Below are positions 6,942 through 15,198 of a stretch of DNA of 25,136 nt, piece after piece. Positions within the stretch are counted from its first letter, which is position 1; each line of letters opens with the position of its first letter. The notes under the pieces are model-generated. The model was not told where the DNA came from and did no database searches. It was given only the letters and a program-made list of their open reading frames with translations. The DNA comes from Acidimicrobiia bacterium. GTDB taxonomy: Bacteria > Actinomycetota > Acidimicrobiia > Acidimicrobiales > Aldehydirespiratoraceae. The translations under genes were made by a program, and so were the position numbers. The DNA lies in assembly GCA_022824605.1 (NCBI GenBank), contig JAJDZO010000268.1:1-25136 (forward strand), read 5' to 3'.

Positions 6942-7655
6942 CTAGAACGCGGCAGCCATGAAGTTGCGGTATAGGTGGTGGGCGTCGGACACGAAGCTGT
7001 CCATGTGGCGGTCGGCTTCGGCGGCCAGCGCGTCGATTGAGCCGGGGCCGAGAGTCGATTCCAAGGCCTGGCGGTAGGCGGGGATCTCGCCCCAGTTGCG
7101 GACGGTGTCGTCCTCGACCTCCACGTGGTACTGCATCGACCAGGCGCACGGGCCGACCCGCATGGCCTGCACCCGGCACACCGGGGAACTGGCCAGCACC
7201 ACCGCGTCCTCCGGCGGCTGGGCCACGGCCACCGAGTGCCACTGCAGCGCGTGCTGTTGACCGGCCATCTGATCGAAGATCGGATCGGATCGGCCCTCCG
7301 GCGTCAGCTCCACGGCAAGCACGCCGATCTCGGGTGGGCGCTGCGGCCCGCACGTCCCTCCCAGGGCGTCGGCCAGGAGTTGATGCCCTAGGCACACCCC
7401 CAGGAACGGTCGCTGAAGCTCACGCACCCAACGCCGGATGGCGTGCTTCTCGGGCACCAACCACGGGTGCTCGTCGACGTCCCACACATCCATCGGGCCG
7501 CCCATGACCCACATGGCATCGAAATCTTCCAACGGCGGGATGGGCTCACCCTCGTCGAGTTCGACCGCGGTCCAGTCGATGCCGTCGGCCCGCAGGAAGT
7601 CACGCAGACGACCGGGATGTTCGCAATCGATGTGCTGAAGCACCAGCAGGCGCAC
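6942..7655 (-). CDS. Class I glutamine amidotransferase-like protein
   Basis: A 237-residue single GATase domain. The catalytic triad is visible: nucleophile Cys88 in the elbow GVCLGHQ, then His177 and Glu179 in MQYHVEVEDD. The MWVMGGPMDVWD segment (about 48-59) is the usual oxyanion-side strand. No synthetase domain is fused, so it resembles free-standing GATase-like hydrolases annotated as GMP-synthase-like. It is unlikely to be GMP synthase itself. Candidate roles are transfer of ammonia to an unknown partner or hydrolysis of a gamma-glutamyl amide, the latter suggested by the GGT-family gene in the neighbouring operon. It lies 48 bp behind the DUF2848 gene, but TAGCTT 6 nt before its GTG start hints at its own promoter. 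Confidence 0.88.
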   Translation of the reverse strand: MRLLVLQHIDCEHPGRLRDFLRADGIDWTAVELDEGEPIPPLEDFDAMWVMGGPMDVWDVDEHPWLVPEKHAIRRWVRELQRPFLGVCLGHQLLADALGGTCGPQRPPEIGVLAVELTPEGRSDPIFDQMAGQQHALQWHSVAVAQPPEDAVVLASSPVCRVQAMRVGPCAWSMQYHVEVEDDTVRNWGEIPAYRQALESTLGPGSIDALAAEADRHMDSFVSDAHHLYRNFMAAAF

Positions 7656-7667
7656 GAAGCCAAGCTA
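7656..7667 (-). promoter_or_regulatory. Possible leaderless -10 box for the amidotransferase gene
   Basis: On the minus strand TAGCTT (7667-7662) is followed by GGCTTC and then the GTG start at 7655. This is the same spacing as at the fxsA-like gene. It could give the last gene of the long array independent expression. Confidence 0.3.
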
Positions 7668-7703
7668 CTCCAGATTTGGCAGGTCGTATGCGTCCCTTGA
7701 TGC

Positions 7704-8360
7704 TCAGGTAGACAGATCCGGCACCGTGTTCACCCGGTAGTTCATCTCGATCGGCGCCAGGCCCGGACCGTGCAGGTCGGCCCGGAAGTCACGGCTGGGA
7801 CGTATCGCGCCGATCACGGGCACGGTACCGGTGAAGGCCACGAAGCACCTCGGCGCTCCGGCGGCCCACGGTATGGCGTCCACCAGCGCCATCGGATGAA
7901 GGTTGACGGCGGCCGACCCGTCCTGGTACACCACGTCTCCGTCGATGCGGCTGCGCAGCATCAGGTCGTCCCAGCGGCCCTCCAGTGCCGCCTCCGGCCA
8001 GGCGTCGGTGGCCACCGGCTTGGGACACACCCCCTTGGAGGCGACGATGTCTACAGCCTCCAACGCGCGGTCGGTGTGATCGGATCCGAGCGTGACGAAG
8101 GCCTCGTCGCCGTCGACCACCACCGCAATCTCAGCCTCGCCCGAGGTCTGCGAACCGGCCACCTCGATCACCGGCTCCTGTGAGATCAGCCAGGGCGGGA
8201 ACACCATGAACAGCGGGATGCTCGACGGGCGGGGGACGCCGAGGGCGGCCAGTTCGTCGATGTGGTGCTCGACCGCGGCCCGGTCCCGGCCCGCATAGCC
8301 GATCACGACCAGGGCGGAGGGCGAGAACTCCCGCTCCGTCCCGTCGATGGACAACCTCAC
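7704..8360 (-). CDS. DUF2848 family protein
   Basis: A 218-residue protein of a family without assigned function that occurs in proteobacteria and actinobacteria near catabolic genes. Recognisable features are the N-terminal ALVVIGYAGRD, the central GSDHTDRALE followed by SKGVCPKPVATDAW, and a C-terminal strand-rich region (CFVAFTGTVPVIGAIRPS) that resembles the end of fumarylacetoacetate-hydrolase-fold enzymes. A hydrolase or decarboxylase role on a ring-cleavage product would fit the operon, but this is inference. The start is GTG 8360, 10 bp after the cupin stop. No membrane segment or signal is seen. Confidence 0.75.
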   Translation of the reverse strand: MRLSIDGTEREFSPSALVVIGYAGRDRAAVEHHIDELAALGVPRPSSIPLFMVFPPWLISQEPVIEVAGSQTSGEAEIAVVVDGDEAFVTLGSDHTDRALEAVDIVASKGVCPKPVATDAWPEAALEGRWDDLMLRSRIDGDVVYQDGSAAVNLHPMALVDAIPWAAGAPRCFVAFTGTVPVIGAIRPSRDFRADLHGPGLAPIEMNYRVNTVPDLST

Positions 8361-8370
8361 CGGCCGGCGG

Positions 8371-8727
8371 TCACGGGTTGTAGCCGCCGGTGCGGAACTC
8401 GACCATCAGCACGCCCGTCTCGGTGCGCCACGGGCCGTGGGGCATGCCCGGCGGGCGGCAGGCGTACATCCCGGCGGTGAAGGTCTCACCGAGTCGCAGG
8501 TCGGTGAACTCGCCCTCCACGATGTACACCTCCTCCCAGAAGTGGTGGGTGAGCACGCCGTTGGGCGTCGAGTCCACCCCGGGGGCGAAGCGCATCAGCC
8601 GGGTGTAGGCCCCGTCGGGGTGGCCTTCGGTGGACAGGATCATCTCGTCGATGCCCTCCACTTCGCCACCCGCGGGCCGCCACTGCCCGTCGGGGATGTG
8701 AAATTCGAGTTCAGGTTTGGATGCCAT
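8371..8727 (-). CDS. Small single-domain cupin protein
   Basis: A 118-residue single cupin barrel. Metal ligands are suggested by THHFWEEVYIVEG (His61/His62 and Glu65/Glu66, cupin motif 1) and PPGMPHGPW (His97, motif 2). Members of this group include small dioxygenases, isomerases and ChrR-like sensor domains. Within this operon a ring-cleaving or C-C-cleaving dioxygenase role is plausible, but no substrate can be read from sequence. The ATG at 8727 is 6 bp after the M24 gene stop, with GGGGTGA as the ribosome site, so the two are translationally close. Confidence 0.8.
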   Translation of the reverse strand: MASKPELEFHIPDGQWRPAGGEVEGIDEMILSTEGHPDGAYTRLMRFAPGVDSTPNGVLTHHFWEEVYIVEGEFTDLRLGETFTAGMYACRPPGMPHGPWRTETGVLMVEFRTGGYNP

Positions 8728-8733
8728 GGGCGA

Positions 8734-9987
8734 TCACCCCAGTTCGTAGACCTTCGGTTCCAGACGGTGGTTGATGTTGCGGGCGCCGTCGGTGGTGATC
8801 ACGTAGGTGTCACCCATGAACACGCCCTTGAGGATGTCGGTGGTGCACGGGTGGATCTCCACGCACAGCGCCATGTTGGGCTCGAGCACCACATCCTTGT
8901 CGGGCCGGTGCGAAGTGCCCACGAACGGACCGGCGTCGATGGGGTTGAACACGCCATGCACCAGCGGAGCGACGATGGTGTAGCCCCGCTCGTTGATGAT
9001 GCTGCCCGCGGCCCGCAGCTCCTTGGCGGTGCAGCCCGGCTTCAGTTCGGCCACTATCCGGTGATAGGCCTCGAGCATCACGTCGAGCAGGTCGGCGTAG
9101 TCGGGCGGCGGTGTCGAGAACACCATGGCCTTGCCGGTCTGGGCCTCATAGCCGTGGCCGTCGCGGGCACCGACCTCCATCAACAGCACATCATCCTCGG
9201 TGATGGTGCGCCCGATGGGTCGGGGCCGCTGGAAGCCGCTGGTGGGGTTGCTCATCGATTCGCTGCCAGCCAGCACCATGCACGGGATCTCGCCCCGCTC
9301 GGCCGCGATAGTGCTGTAGATGATGCGGAACAGGTCGTGTTCGGTCATGCCGGGGCGCAGCTGCTCCATCACCGCCACCTGAGTGGCGTCGCCGATGCGG
9401 GCCGCCTCCTCCAGGCAGGCGACCTCCTCGTCGGAGAGCACCAGCCGCATCTGCCAGAACTCGTCGGAGTACTCCTCGAAGGTGACGTCGGGGTAGGTGC
9501 CGGTAAGCGCGTTCCAGTGGTCGCGCGACACTGACAGGTACGGGGTGGGGTTGATGATGCCCACCCGGCCCCGCCGCAGGTCCAGTTCGGCGAGTCGGTC
9601 CACCAGGATGGTGCGGGTGTTGAGGGCGCCGCGCACGTCAGCGAAGCGTGAGCGGGTGACCCGGTCGGGCAGGCGGGCGTTGAGCCCGAGGATGGCCAGG
9701 GTGGGTTCGCCGTCGGCGGGGAAGATCACGAAGCTGTCGAGCTCCATGGTGCCCATGTAGTTGGTGATCCAACGAACGTTGGCCCAGCCCCGATCCCACA
9801 AGTGGGCAGCACCGGCCACGAGCAGGCAGTCGAGGTCGCGCTCGGCCATGAAGCCGCGCACCAAGTTGTGGCGCCGCTCGAACTCGGCGTCGGAGAAGGT
9901 CGGCCAGTCGTACCAATCGTGGTTGATCGGGTGGGGATAGGTGATGGCCCGAGGCCCGAACTTCGGCGCAGACATCACATCAGTCAT
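8734..9987 (-). CDS. M24 'pita-bread' family protein, creatinase-like
   Basis: A 417-residue protein with a creatinase-like N-terminal domain (about 30-170) and a C-terminal pita-bread domain (about 185-417). True M24 peptidases bind two metals through Asp, Asp, His, Glu, Glu. Here the matching positions appear to be Glu271 (MEVGA), Ala282 (YEAQTG), His344 (LVHGVF), Glu377 (CVEIHP) and Gly392 (FMGDTYV), so at least three ligands are substituted. It is therefore probably not a dimetal aminopeptidase but a creatinase-type hydrolase acting on a small C-N substrate. The ATG at 9987 overlaps the stop of the upstream GGT gene by 4 bp (ATGA). Confidence 0.85.
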   Translation of the reverse strand: MTDVMSAPKFGPRAITYPHPINHDWYDWPTFSDAEFERRHNLVRGFMAERDLDCLLVAGAAHLWDRGWANVRWITNYMGTMELDSFVIFPADGEPTLAILGLNARLPDRVTRSRFADVRGALNTRTILVDRLAELDLRRGRVGIINPTPYLSVSRDHWNALTGTYPDVTFEEYSDEFWQMRLVLSDEEVACLEEAARIGDATQVAVMEQLRPGMTEHDLFRIIYSTIAAERGEIPCMVLAGSESMSNPTSGFQRPRPIGRTITEDDVLLMEVGARDGHGYEAQTGKAMVFSTPPPDYADLLDVMLEAYHRIVAELKPGCTAKELRAAGSIINERGYTIVAPLVHGVFNPIDAGPFVGTSHRPDKDVVLEPNMALCVEIHPCTTDILKGVFMGDTYVITTDGARNINHRLEPKVYELG

Positions 9988-11663
9988 GCAGTCTCCTTTG
10001 TTGCGCGGCCCGCCGCTTGGGGGGCCATCTTGCCAGTTGCGTCGGAGGTGTTGCCGGTTCTGCCGCGTGGGTGAACCGAACTCAGGGATGCGGATCGGCG
10101 GTGGTCGGCTGCGGCGAACGCTTGGCCGGACTGGGAGGTGGTGCCGGTGATGGTGCAGCTTCCGAACAGGTCGGGGTCCGCGGGGGCGTCTTGGGGGGCT
10201 AGGCGATGGCCGCGGCGGGCCAGTTCGGCTCGGACCGCGGGACTGATGCCGGGCTCTAGGAACAGCAGGTCGTTGGCGTCGGGGACACGGGGTGCCCCTG
10301 ACAGCCAGCGGGGACGATCTACCGCGGCCTGCGGGGTTGCGTTGTCGTCGATGATGGACCGCAGCACCTGGAAGTTGGTCTGCACCTGGCCCCGGCCGCC
10401 GGGGGTGGCTCCCACCAGCCGTCGGCCCCGATGGGCCAGGTGGTAGCCGACGAGGGTGTGCAGGGGGCGCCGGCGCTGGTGCGCTTCGGAGGATCCGTCA
10501 ACTCGGGCAGGCTGCTTGGCCAAGCGGTCGTTGAGCACGATTCCTGTGCCGGGCACCACCACCCGGGAGCCGAACTCGTTGAAGAGGCTGTGGATGAACG
10601 TCACCATCAGACCGCGCTCGTCCACCACCGACAGGCAAGTCGTGTCCGTGCCCGCCGCTCCGGCCGGAACCGCCGCCGCGACCGGTGGCGCCATGGCTGA
10701 GCGGCGCTGATCGGCGATGACCGAACACCAGCGGTCGAGCGATGCATCGCTCAGCACCTCCATCACATCGTCGGCCTCCTGCCAGCGCGCCATCCCGGCA
10801 AGATCCGAGAAGGCAGCGTGCTTGCAGCGCACCATCAAGTCGATCCGGTCGGCTTCGTCGTCGATCAGTCGGCCGCCGAGGCGTTCATAGAGCAGGAGTT
10901 GCTGAACCAGGACCCAGCCCATCGACACCGGCGGCGTCACCGACAAACCGGCTGAGCCGTAGCTGACCGTCATAGGCGCGGCGAAGTCACAGGAGTGCGC
11001 GGCAAAGTCGTCCGCCGACAGCAGACCGCCCAGCCGGTCCACCGTCGCTACCAGCTCCGAGGCCAACCGGCCCCGGTAGAACGTCGCAGGCCCAGCAGCA
11101 CCGATCTCGCGCAGCGTGCGAGCTAGAGCCGGCAGCCGGAAACGCTCTCCCACCGCTGAGCCGTTGCCCTCACGGAACTCCGCCACGAACGGATCGTCTC
11201 CTGCCACCGCGTCCTGGACCCGGTGAAGCGCCCGCGCGAAGGCCTCGTCGAGAGTGAAGCCCTCGTCGGCGAGTTCGGCCGCGGGCTCGATCAGGGTCGC
11301 CAAGAGTCGGGATCCGTAGCGCTGCGACAGCCGCCACCATGCGTCCACCAGACCCGGAACGGAGATCGAAAGCGGGCCGAAGCGAGGCAGCAGGCCGCCT
11401 GGGATCGATGCGGTGGCCAGAGCCTTGGGCACCGCCCCGGCGCCGTTGAGTGCCTGCAGCCCGCCGGCGGAGTCCGACACCAGCGCGAAGGCGTCGCCGC
11501 CGAGGCCGCACCACGGCAGCTCACGCACGCACTGCACCGCGGAGGCGGCGATGGCTGCGTCCACTGCGTTACCGCCCGACGCCAGCACAGCCGCGCCCGC
11601 GCCGGCCGCCTCGCGGCAGCCCGCGCTGATCACCGCGGAGGCCGCAGCCGCGCCGTCAGACAA
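9984..11663 (-). CDS. Gamma-glutamyltransferase family Ntn hydrolase
   Basis: A protein of about 559 residues with family signatures throughout: SGGNAVDAAIAAS near the N-terminus, LPWCGLGGDAFALV, the nucleophile region GTDTTCLSVVD with Thr341 as the expected autoprocessing/catalytic threonine, NEFGSRVVVPGTGIVLNDR, and VGATPGGRGQVQTNFQV. The family cleaves gamma-glutamyl bonds, but relatives include cephalosporin acylases and oxamate amidohydrolase, so the substrate is open. No signal peptide is evident; the chain starts almost at the Ntn domain, suggesting a cytoplasmic enzyme acting on imported substrate. The start is uncertain: TTG 11663 has GGCGAGG upstream and fits the family N-terminus; the reading frame continues further upstream but there overlaps RidA and OppF. 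Confidence 0.88.
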   Translation of the reverse strand: MSDGAAAASAVISAGCREAAGAGAAVLASGGNAVDAAIAASAVQCVRELPWCGLGGDAFALVSDSAGGLQALNGAGAVPKALATASIPGGLLPRFGPLSISVPGLVDAWWRLSQRYGSRLLATLIEPAAELADEGFTLDEAFARALHRVQDAVAGDDPFVAEFREGNGSAVGERFRLPALARTLREIGAAGPATFYRGRLASELVATVDRLGGLLSADDFAAHSCDFAAPMTVSYGSAGLSVTPPVSMGWVLVQQLLLYERLGGRLIDDEADRIDLMVRCKHAAFSDLAGMARWQEADDVMEVLSDASLDRWCSVIADQRRSAMAPPVAAAVPAGAAGTDTTCLSVVDERGLMVTFIHSLFNEFGSRVVVPGTGIVLNDRLAKQPARVDGSSEAHQRRRPLHTLVGYHLAHRGRRLVGATPGGRGQVQTNFQVLRSIIDDNATPQAAVDRPRWLSGAPRVPDANDLLFLEPGISPAVRAELARRGHRLAPQDAPADPDLFGSCTITGTTSQSGQAFAAADHRRSASLSSVHPRGRTGNTSDATGKMAPQAAGRATKETA

Positions 11664-11707
11664 CCCCGACCGCCTCGCCGCTGGTGGCCCTGGCCGAACG
11701 AGTCCGG

Positions 11708-12088
11708 TCAGACAACTGCGACCGCCTCGACCTCGATGAGCATCTCGGGGTTCTTGAGCCGAGCCACGAACACCGACGAGCGGGCGGGCAGAGGCTCGGG
11801 AAAGTGCTTGACCCATTGCTCGTTCAGAGGCCCGGTAGGGGTACCCTCCCTGAGGTAGACGGTGGTCTTGACCACGTCGGCCATCGAGGCGTCGGCCGCG
11901 GCCAGGATGTTGCTGATGTTGCGCAGCGCCCAATCGGCCTGCTCGCCGATGTCGCCCATCTCGCCGGTGTCGCGGTTGCGGCCGGCCTGGCCGGCGGTGA
12001 ACACGAGGTTCCCGACCCGGATGGCCTGGCTGAACGGGCCGGTGGGGGTGGGCGCTCCGTCCGTGCTTATGGCGGTGCGATCGCTCAT
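11708..12088 (-). CDS. RidA family protein (enamine/imine deaminase)
   Basis: A 126-residue RidA/YjgF/UK114 protein. The hallmark LPARSSVFVARL holds Arg103, equivalent to the catalytic Arg105 of RidA that binds the substrate carboxylate, and Glu120 lies in the closing EVEAVAVV strand. GPFSQAIRVGNLVFTAGQ near the N-terminus is typical. RidA hydrolyses 2-aminoacrylate-type enamines and imines; relatives act as 2-aminomuconate deaminases or in pyrimidine catabolism (RutC). Its place inside a catabolic operon suggests a dedicated deamination step. The ATG at 12088 overlaps the stop of the ATPase gene by 4 bp. Confidence 0.93.
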   Translation of the reverse strand: MSDRTAISTDGAPTPTGPFSQAIRVGNLVFTAGQAGRNRDTGEMGDIGEQADWALRNISNILAAADASMADVVKTTVYLREGTPTGPLNEQWVKHFPEPLPARSSVFVARLKNPEMLIEVEAVAVV

Positions 12089-13242
12089 ATTGCTTGCTCC
12101 TCACTGGTGGCGAAGGGTTGAGAACCCGGGGCGGCCTGACTGGTGGCGAACGGTTGGGGATCAGGGGCCGGCTCAGTGGTGATGAACGGTTGGGAATCCG
12201 GGGCGGACTCCGCGATCGTGCGCCAGTGGTGGCACCACACGCTGTGCGGGTCGTCGGCCGGACCCGCCGCCTCCGAGGGCGGTTCTTCGGCCGCGCACTG
12301 CTCGGTGGCGTACGGGCAGCGGGTGCGGTAACGGCATCCCGACGGCGGATCGAGAAGGCTGGGCAGCTCACCCAGAACCAGACGGCGGGCGGTTTGAAGC
12401 CGGGCGGCGCTGTCGGCGTCGGCTCGGGGCACCGACGAGATCAGGCCCTGGGTGTAGGGATGGCGGGGCTCGCTGAACACCTGCGACGAGGTGCCCGTCT
12501 CAACGAACTGGCCGAGATACATCACCGCAACCCGGTCGCTGAGGTGGCGCACCACCGACAGATCGTGGGCGATGAACAGCATGGCCAGGTCCAGTTCGCC
12601 GCGCAGTTCGTCGAGGACGTTGATGATCTGGGCCTGTATCGACACGTCCAACGCGGACACCGGCTCGTCGCACACCAGCACGGCCGGGTCGGTGACGATG
12701 GCCCGAGCGATGCCGACCCTCTGTTGCTGACCTCCGCTGAGTTCGCTGGGCAGGCGGTCGGCCACCCTGGCGGGCAGTCCGACAAGCTCCATGGCCTCAG
12801 CCACCTCCCGGGCCCGGCTGGTGCGGTCGCCGATGCGGTGGACCCTCAGCGGCTCGCCGATGAGAGCGGCCACGTTCATGCGCGGATCGAGCGAGCCCCG
12901 TGGATCCTGGAACACCATCTGGATGCGGTGGCGCATCCGGCGCAGCTCCCGCGACGACAGCGAGCCCAGGTCGATGCCCTCGAGGTGGACCGAGCCCTGA
13001 GTCATCGGCACCAGCTGCATGATGGCCCGGGCCAGGGTGGACTTTCCGCACCCGCTCTCGCCCACCAGCCCGAGGGTCTCACCGGTGGCGAGTTGCAGAG
13101 ACACTCCGTTGACCGCGGTCAGGCGGCCCGCGTCGGTGTCGAAATCGACGACCACATCGTTCACCTCGAGCACGGCCGACGACGCTCCGGCTTCGGGCGA
13201 TACGCCCGTTGCAGCCACCGCAGCGGCCTCGGCGTCGCTCAC
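12085..13242 (-). CDS. Peptide-type ABC transporter ATP-binding protein (OppF/DppF-like)
   Basis: A 385-residue ATPase of the oligopeptide/dipeptide importer group. Walker A is GESGCGKST (Lys67), the Q-loop region is MVFQDPRGSLDPR, the signature is LSGGQQQRV, Walker B is VLVCDEPVSALD, and the H-loop is IAHDLSVV. The C-terminal CRYRTRCPYATEQC cysteine motif is typical of Opp/Dpp ATPases. The start chosen is GTG 13242, whose GTGA overlaps the stop of the preceding ATPase gene by 4 bp; the longer frame upstream reads through that gene. The last 40 residues contain three copies of a 12-residue repeat not usual for the family. It energises import together with its partner ATPase and the two permeases. 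Confidence 0.93.
   Translation of the reverse strand: MSDAEAAAVAATGVSPEAGASSAVLEVNDVVVDFDTDAGRLTAVNGVSLQLATGETLGLVGESGCGKSTLARAIMQLVPMTQGSVHLEGIDLGSLSSRELRRMRHRIQMVFQDPRGSLDPRMNVAALIGEPLRVHRIGDRTSRAREVAEAMELVGLPARVADRLPSELSGGQQQRVGIARAIVTDPAVLVCDEPVSALDVSIQAQIINVLDELRGELDLAMLFIAHDLSVVRHLSDRVAVMYLGQFVETGTSSQVFSEPRHPYTQGLISSVPRADADSAARLQTARRLVLGELPSLLDPPSGCRYRTRCPYATEQCAAEEPPSEAAGPADDPHSVWCHHWRTIAESAPDSQPFITTEPAPDPQPFATSQAAPGSQPFATSEEQAI
12097..12204 (-). repeat. Three tandem 36-bp repeats coding a 12-residue tail repeat
   Basis: The end of the ATPase gene encodes APDSQPFITTEP, APDPQPFATSQA and APGSQPFATSEE in a row (12204-12169, 12168-12133, 12132-12097 on the minus strand). The shared core is AP-x-x-QPF-x-T. 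The DNA copies are also similar (recurrent GAACGGTTGGG-like segments on the plus strand), so this is a recent in-frame expansion. Confidence 0.8.
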
Positions 13243-14264
13243 GGTGACCTGCTCCACGGACGGCCCGCTTCGGTGGTGTCCTTGGCCCGATCGGCCGCCA
13301 GCCAGCAGGCACTGAGATGCTCGGGACCCACCGCCACCTCGGGAGGCACCTCGGACCGGCACCGGTCGATGGCGTGGCTGCACCGCGGCGCGAAGGCGCA
13401 CGACGACCCGCCGCCACCGGTGATCGGAGGCTGGCCGGGAATGGGGTGCAGCCGACCGGTGTGGGTGTTCTCGAAGCGGGGCACCAGACGCAGGAGCCCC
13501 TCGGTGTAGGGGTGATTGGCCCGCTCGAAGAGATGGGCCATCGAGGCCCGCTCCACCAGCTTGCCGGCGTACATGACCTGCACGTCGGAGCAGGTGGCCG
13601 CCACCACCCCGAAGTCGTGGGTGATCAGCATGAGGGCCATGCCCTCGGATCGGCGCAACTCGTCGAGCAGCAGCAGGATCTCGGCCTGAACGGTCACGTC
13701 GAGGGCGGTGGTGGGCTCGTCCGCGATGAGCAGGCGGGGGCGGCAGGCGATGGCCAGAGAGATCATCACCCGCTGGCGCATGCCGCCGCTGAAGCTGCTG
13801 GGCAGTTCGGTGGCCCGCTGGTCGGGATCGGCTATGCCCACCCGGGCCAGCAACTCCACCGCCTCGGAGGCGGCCTCGGATCGGCCCATGCCCCGGTGCA
13901 GCCGCAGCGATTCGGCGATCTGCTCACCCACTGCCATCAGGGGATTGAGCGACGTGAGCGGATCCTGGAAGATCATGCCGATCTGCCCGCCCCTCACGTG
14001 ACGCAGCCTGCGCTCGTCGATGCGCAGCAGATCCTGGCCGTCGAAATGGACGGCTCCGGAGATCTGCACGTCGTCGGTGATGGAGAACAGCCGCAGCAGG
14101 GCACGGGCGGTGACGCTCTTGCCGCTGCCGCTCTCGCCGATCACCCCCAACGACGCTCCCGGCGCCATCGAGAAGCTCACACCGTCCACGGCATGCACCG
14201 GACCCGAGGCGGTGCGGAACGTGACGTGGAGGTCCTCCACCTCAAGCAGCGGCTGAGTGCTCAT
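13239..14264 (-). CDS. Peptide-type ABC transporter ATP-binding protein (OppD/DppD-like)
   Basis: A 341-residue ATPase. Walker A is GESGSGKSV (Lys49), the Q-loop is MIFQDPLTSLNP, the signature is FSGGMRQRV, Walker B is LLIADEPTTALD, and the H-loop is LITHDFGVV. The C-terminal oligopeptide/dipeptide domain has CAFAPRCSHAIDRC, whose cysteines match the iron-sulfur-type motif of this group. The ATG at 14264 is preceded by GGAGG. It pairs with the following OppF-like ATPase, with which it overlaps by 4 bp, to make the usual heterodimer. The permease gene ends 31 bp upstream. Confidence 0.94.
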   Translation of the reverse strand: MSTQPLLEVEDLHVTFRTASGPVHAVDGVSFSMAPGASLGVIGESGSGKSVTARALLRLFSITDDVQISGAVHFDGQDLLRIDERRLRHVRGGQIGMIFQDPLTSLNPLMAVGEQIAESLRLHRGMGRSEAASEAVELLARVGIADPDQRATELPSSFSGGMRQRVMISLAIACRPRLLIADEPTTALDVTVQAEILLLLDELRRSEGMALMLITHDFGVVAATCSDVQVMYAGKLVERASMAHLFERANHPYTEGLLRLVPRFENTHTGRLHPIPGQPPITGGGGSSCAFAPRCSHAIDRCRSEVPPEVAVGPEHLSACWLAADRAKDTTEAGRPWSRSP

Positions 14265-14295
14265 CCGCCTGCCTCCAGACCGTCGGTCGGTGCCA

Positions 14296-15198
14296 TCATC
14301 CAGCCGCTCCTGAACGGGCCTCCCAGTAGCGGCCCAGCAGATTGAGCACCAGCACCGAGATGCCCAGCAGCACGCCGGGAAGGATCGTGAGCCACCACGC
14401 CACCGCCAGCAGCGGACGCCCCTCCGAGATCAACAGCCCCCAAGTGGTGTCGGGAGGCTGCACCCCCACCCCCAGGAAGCTGAGCCCAGCCTCTGAGAGC
14501 ATCACATGGCCGATCTCGATCACGCACAGCACCAGAATGCGGGGCGCCACGTTGGGCAGCAGATGGCGGCCGAGAATGGTGGCGGTGGAGCAGCCGGTGG
14601 CGACGGAGGCCTCGATGAAGGTCTCCTCTCGCAGCCTCAGCGCCTCGGCCCGCACCACGCGGGCGAAGATGGGCCACACCAGGCAGGGCAGCACCACCAA
14701 CAGGATGAAGACGCTCGGACCGAGCAGACTGAGCAACAGAATGGCGACCAGAAACATGGGCATGGCTGTCTGGGCTTCGCCTAGGCGCATGAGCAATCGG
14801 TCGGTGCGCCCACCGAAATAGCCGCCGAGCAGGCCGAACAATACACCCAAGGCCGCCCCGATCAGTGTGGCTGAGACCGCGATGAACAGCGTTAGGCGGG
14901 TGCCGACCACCATACGAGAGAAGAGATCCCGGCCCAGGCTGTCGGTTCCGAGCCAGTGCCTGCCCTCCGGCGAGGATTCTCCCGGTGCTAGCAGGCGGGA
15001 TCGCAGGTTCTGGGCGTCGTGGTCGTAAGGGGCGAACACGTCGGGCGCGATCGAGGCCGCCACCAGCACCAGCAGGAACAGCACCAGCAGGATCCAGCCC
15101 CGGCTGCCGATCATGTCGATCAGGCGACCCCAGGCGCGGTCGCGCGCCGTGGGAGTCGTCTCCCCACTCGATGTGCGCTTGGAGACCGCGACGCTCAT
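14296..15198 (-). CDS. Peptide-type ABC transporter permease (OppC/DppC-like)
   Basis: A 300-residue membrane protein. The first membrane helix is at about 25-47 (WILLVLFLLVLVAASIAPDVF), followed by the group's conserved HWLGTDSLGRDLFSRMVVGTR periplasmic stretch, then the BPD transmembrane domain (about 100-290). The EAA-type coupling loop is seen as EASVATGCSTATILGRHLLPN. The ATG at 15198 overlaps the stop of the preceding permease by one base (TGATG), so the two are translationally coupled. The C-terminus LNLLGRYWEARSG replaces the more usual GDGLRD-type ending. Confidence 0.94.
   Translation of the reverse strand: MSVAVSKRTSSGETTPTARDRAWGRLIDMIGSRGWILLVLFLLVLVAASIAPDVFAPYDHDAQNLRSRLLAPGESSPEGRHWLGTDSLGRDLFSRMVVGTRLTLFIAVSATLIGAALGVLFGLLGGYFGGRTDRLLMRLGEAQTAMPMFLVAILLLSLLGPSVFILLVVLPCLVWPIFARVVRAEALRLREETFIEASVATGCSTATILGRHLLPNVAPRILVLCVIEIGHVMLSEAGLSFLGVGVQPPDTTWGLLISEGRPLLAVAWWLTILPGVLLGISVLVLNLLGRYWEARSGAAG

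Noticed and set aside
9984..12371. 795-residue frame that would fuse extra sequence to the N-terminus of the GGT-family protein
   Set aside because: The first 236 residues are an out-of-frame reading of the RidA and ATPase genes; the family domain starts at about the TTG at 11663.
14261..14302. Short frame MMAPTDGLEAGG overlapping the OppD-like start, as a possible leader peptide
   Set aside because: It is part of an out-of-frame reading through the permease gene and only by chance begins with ATG; the OppD-like gene has its own GGAGG site.
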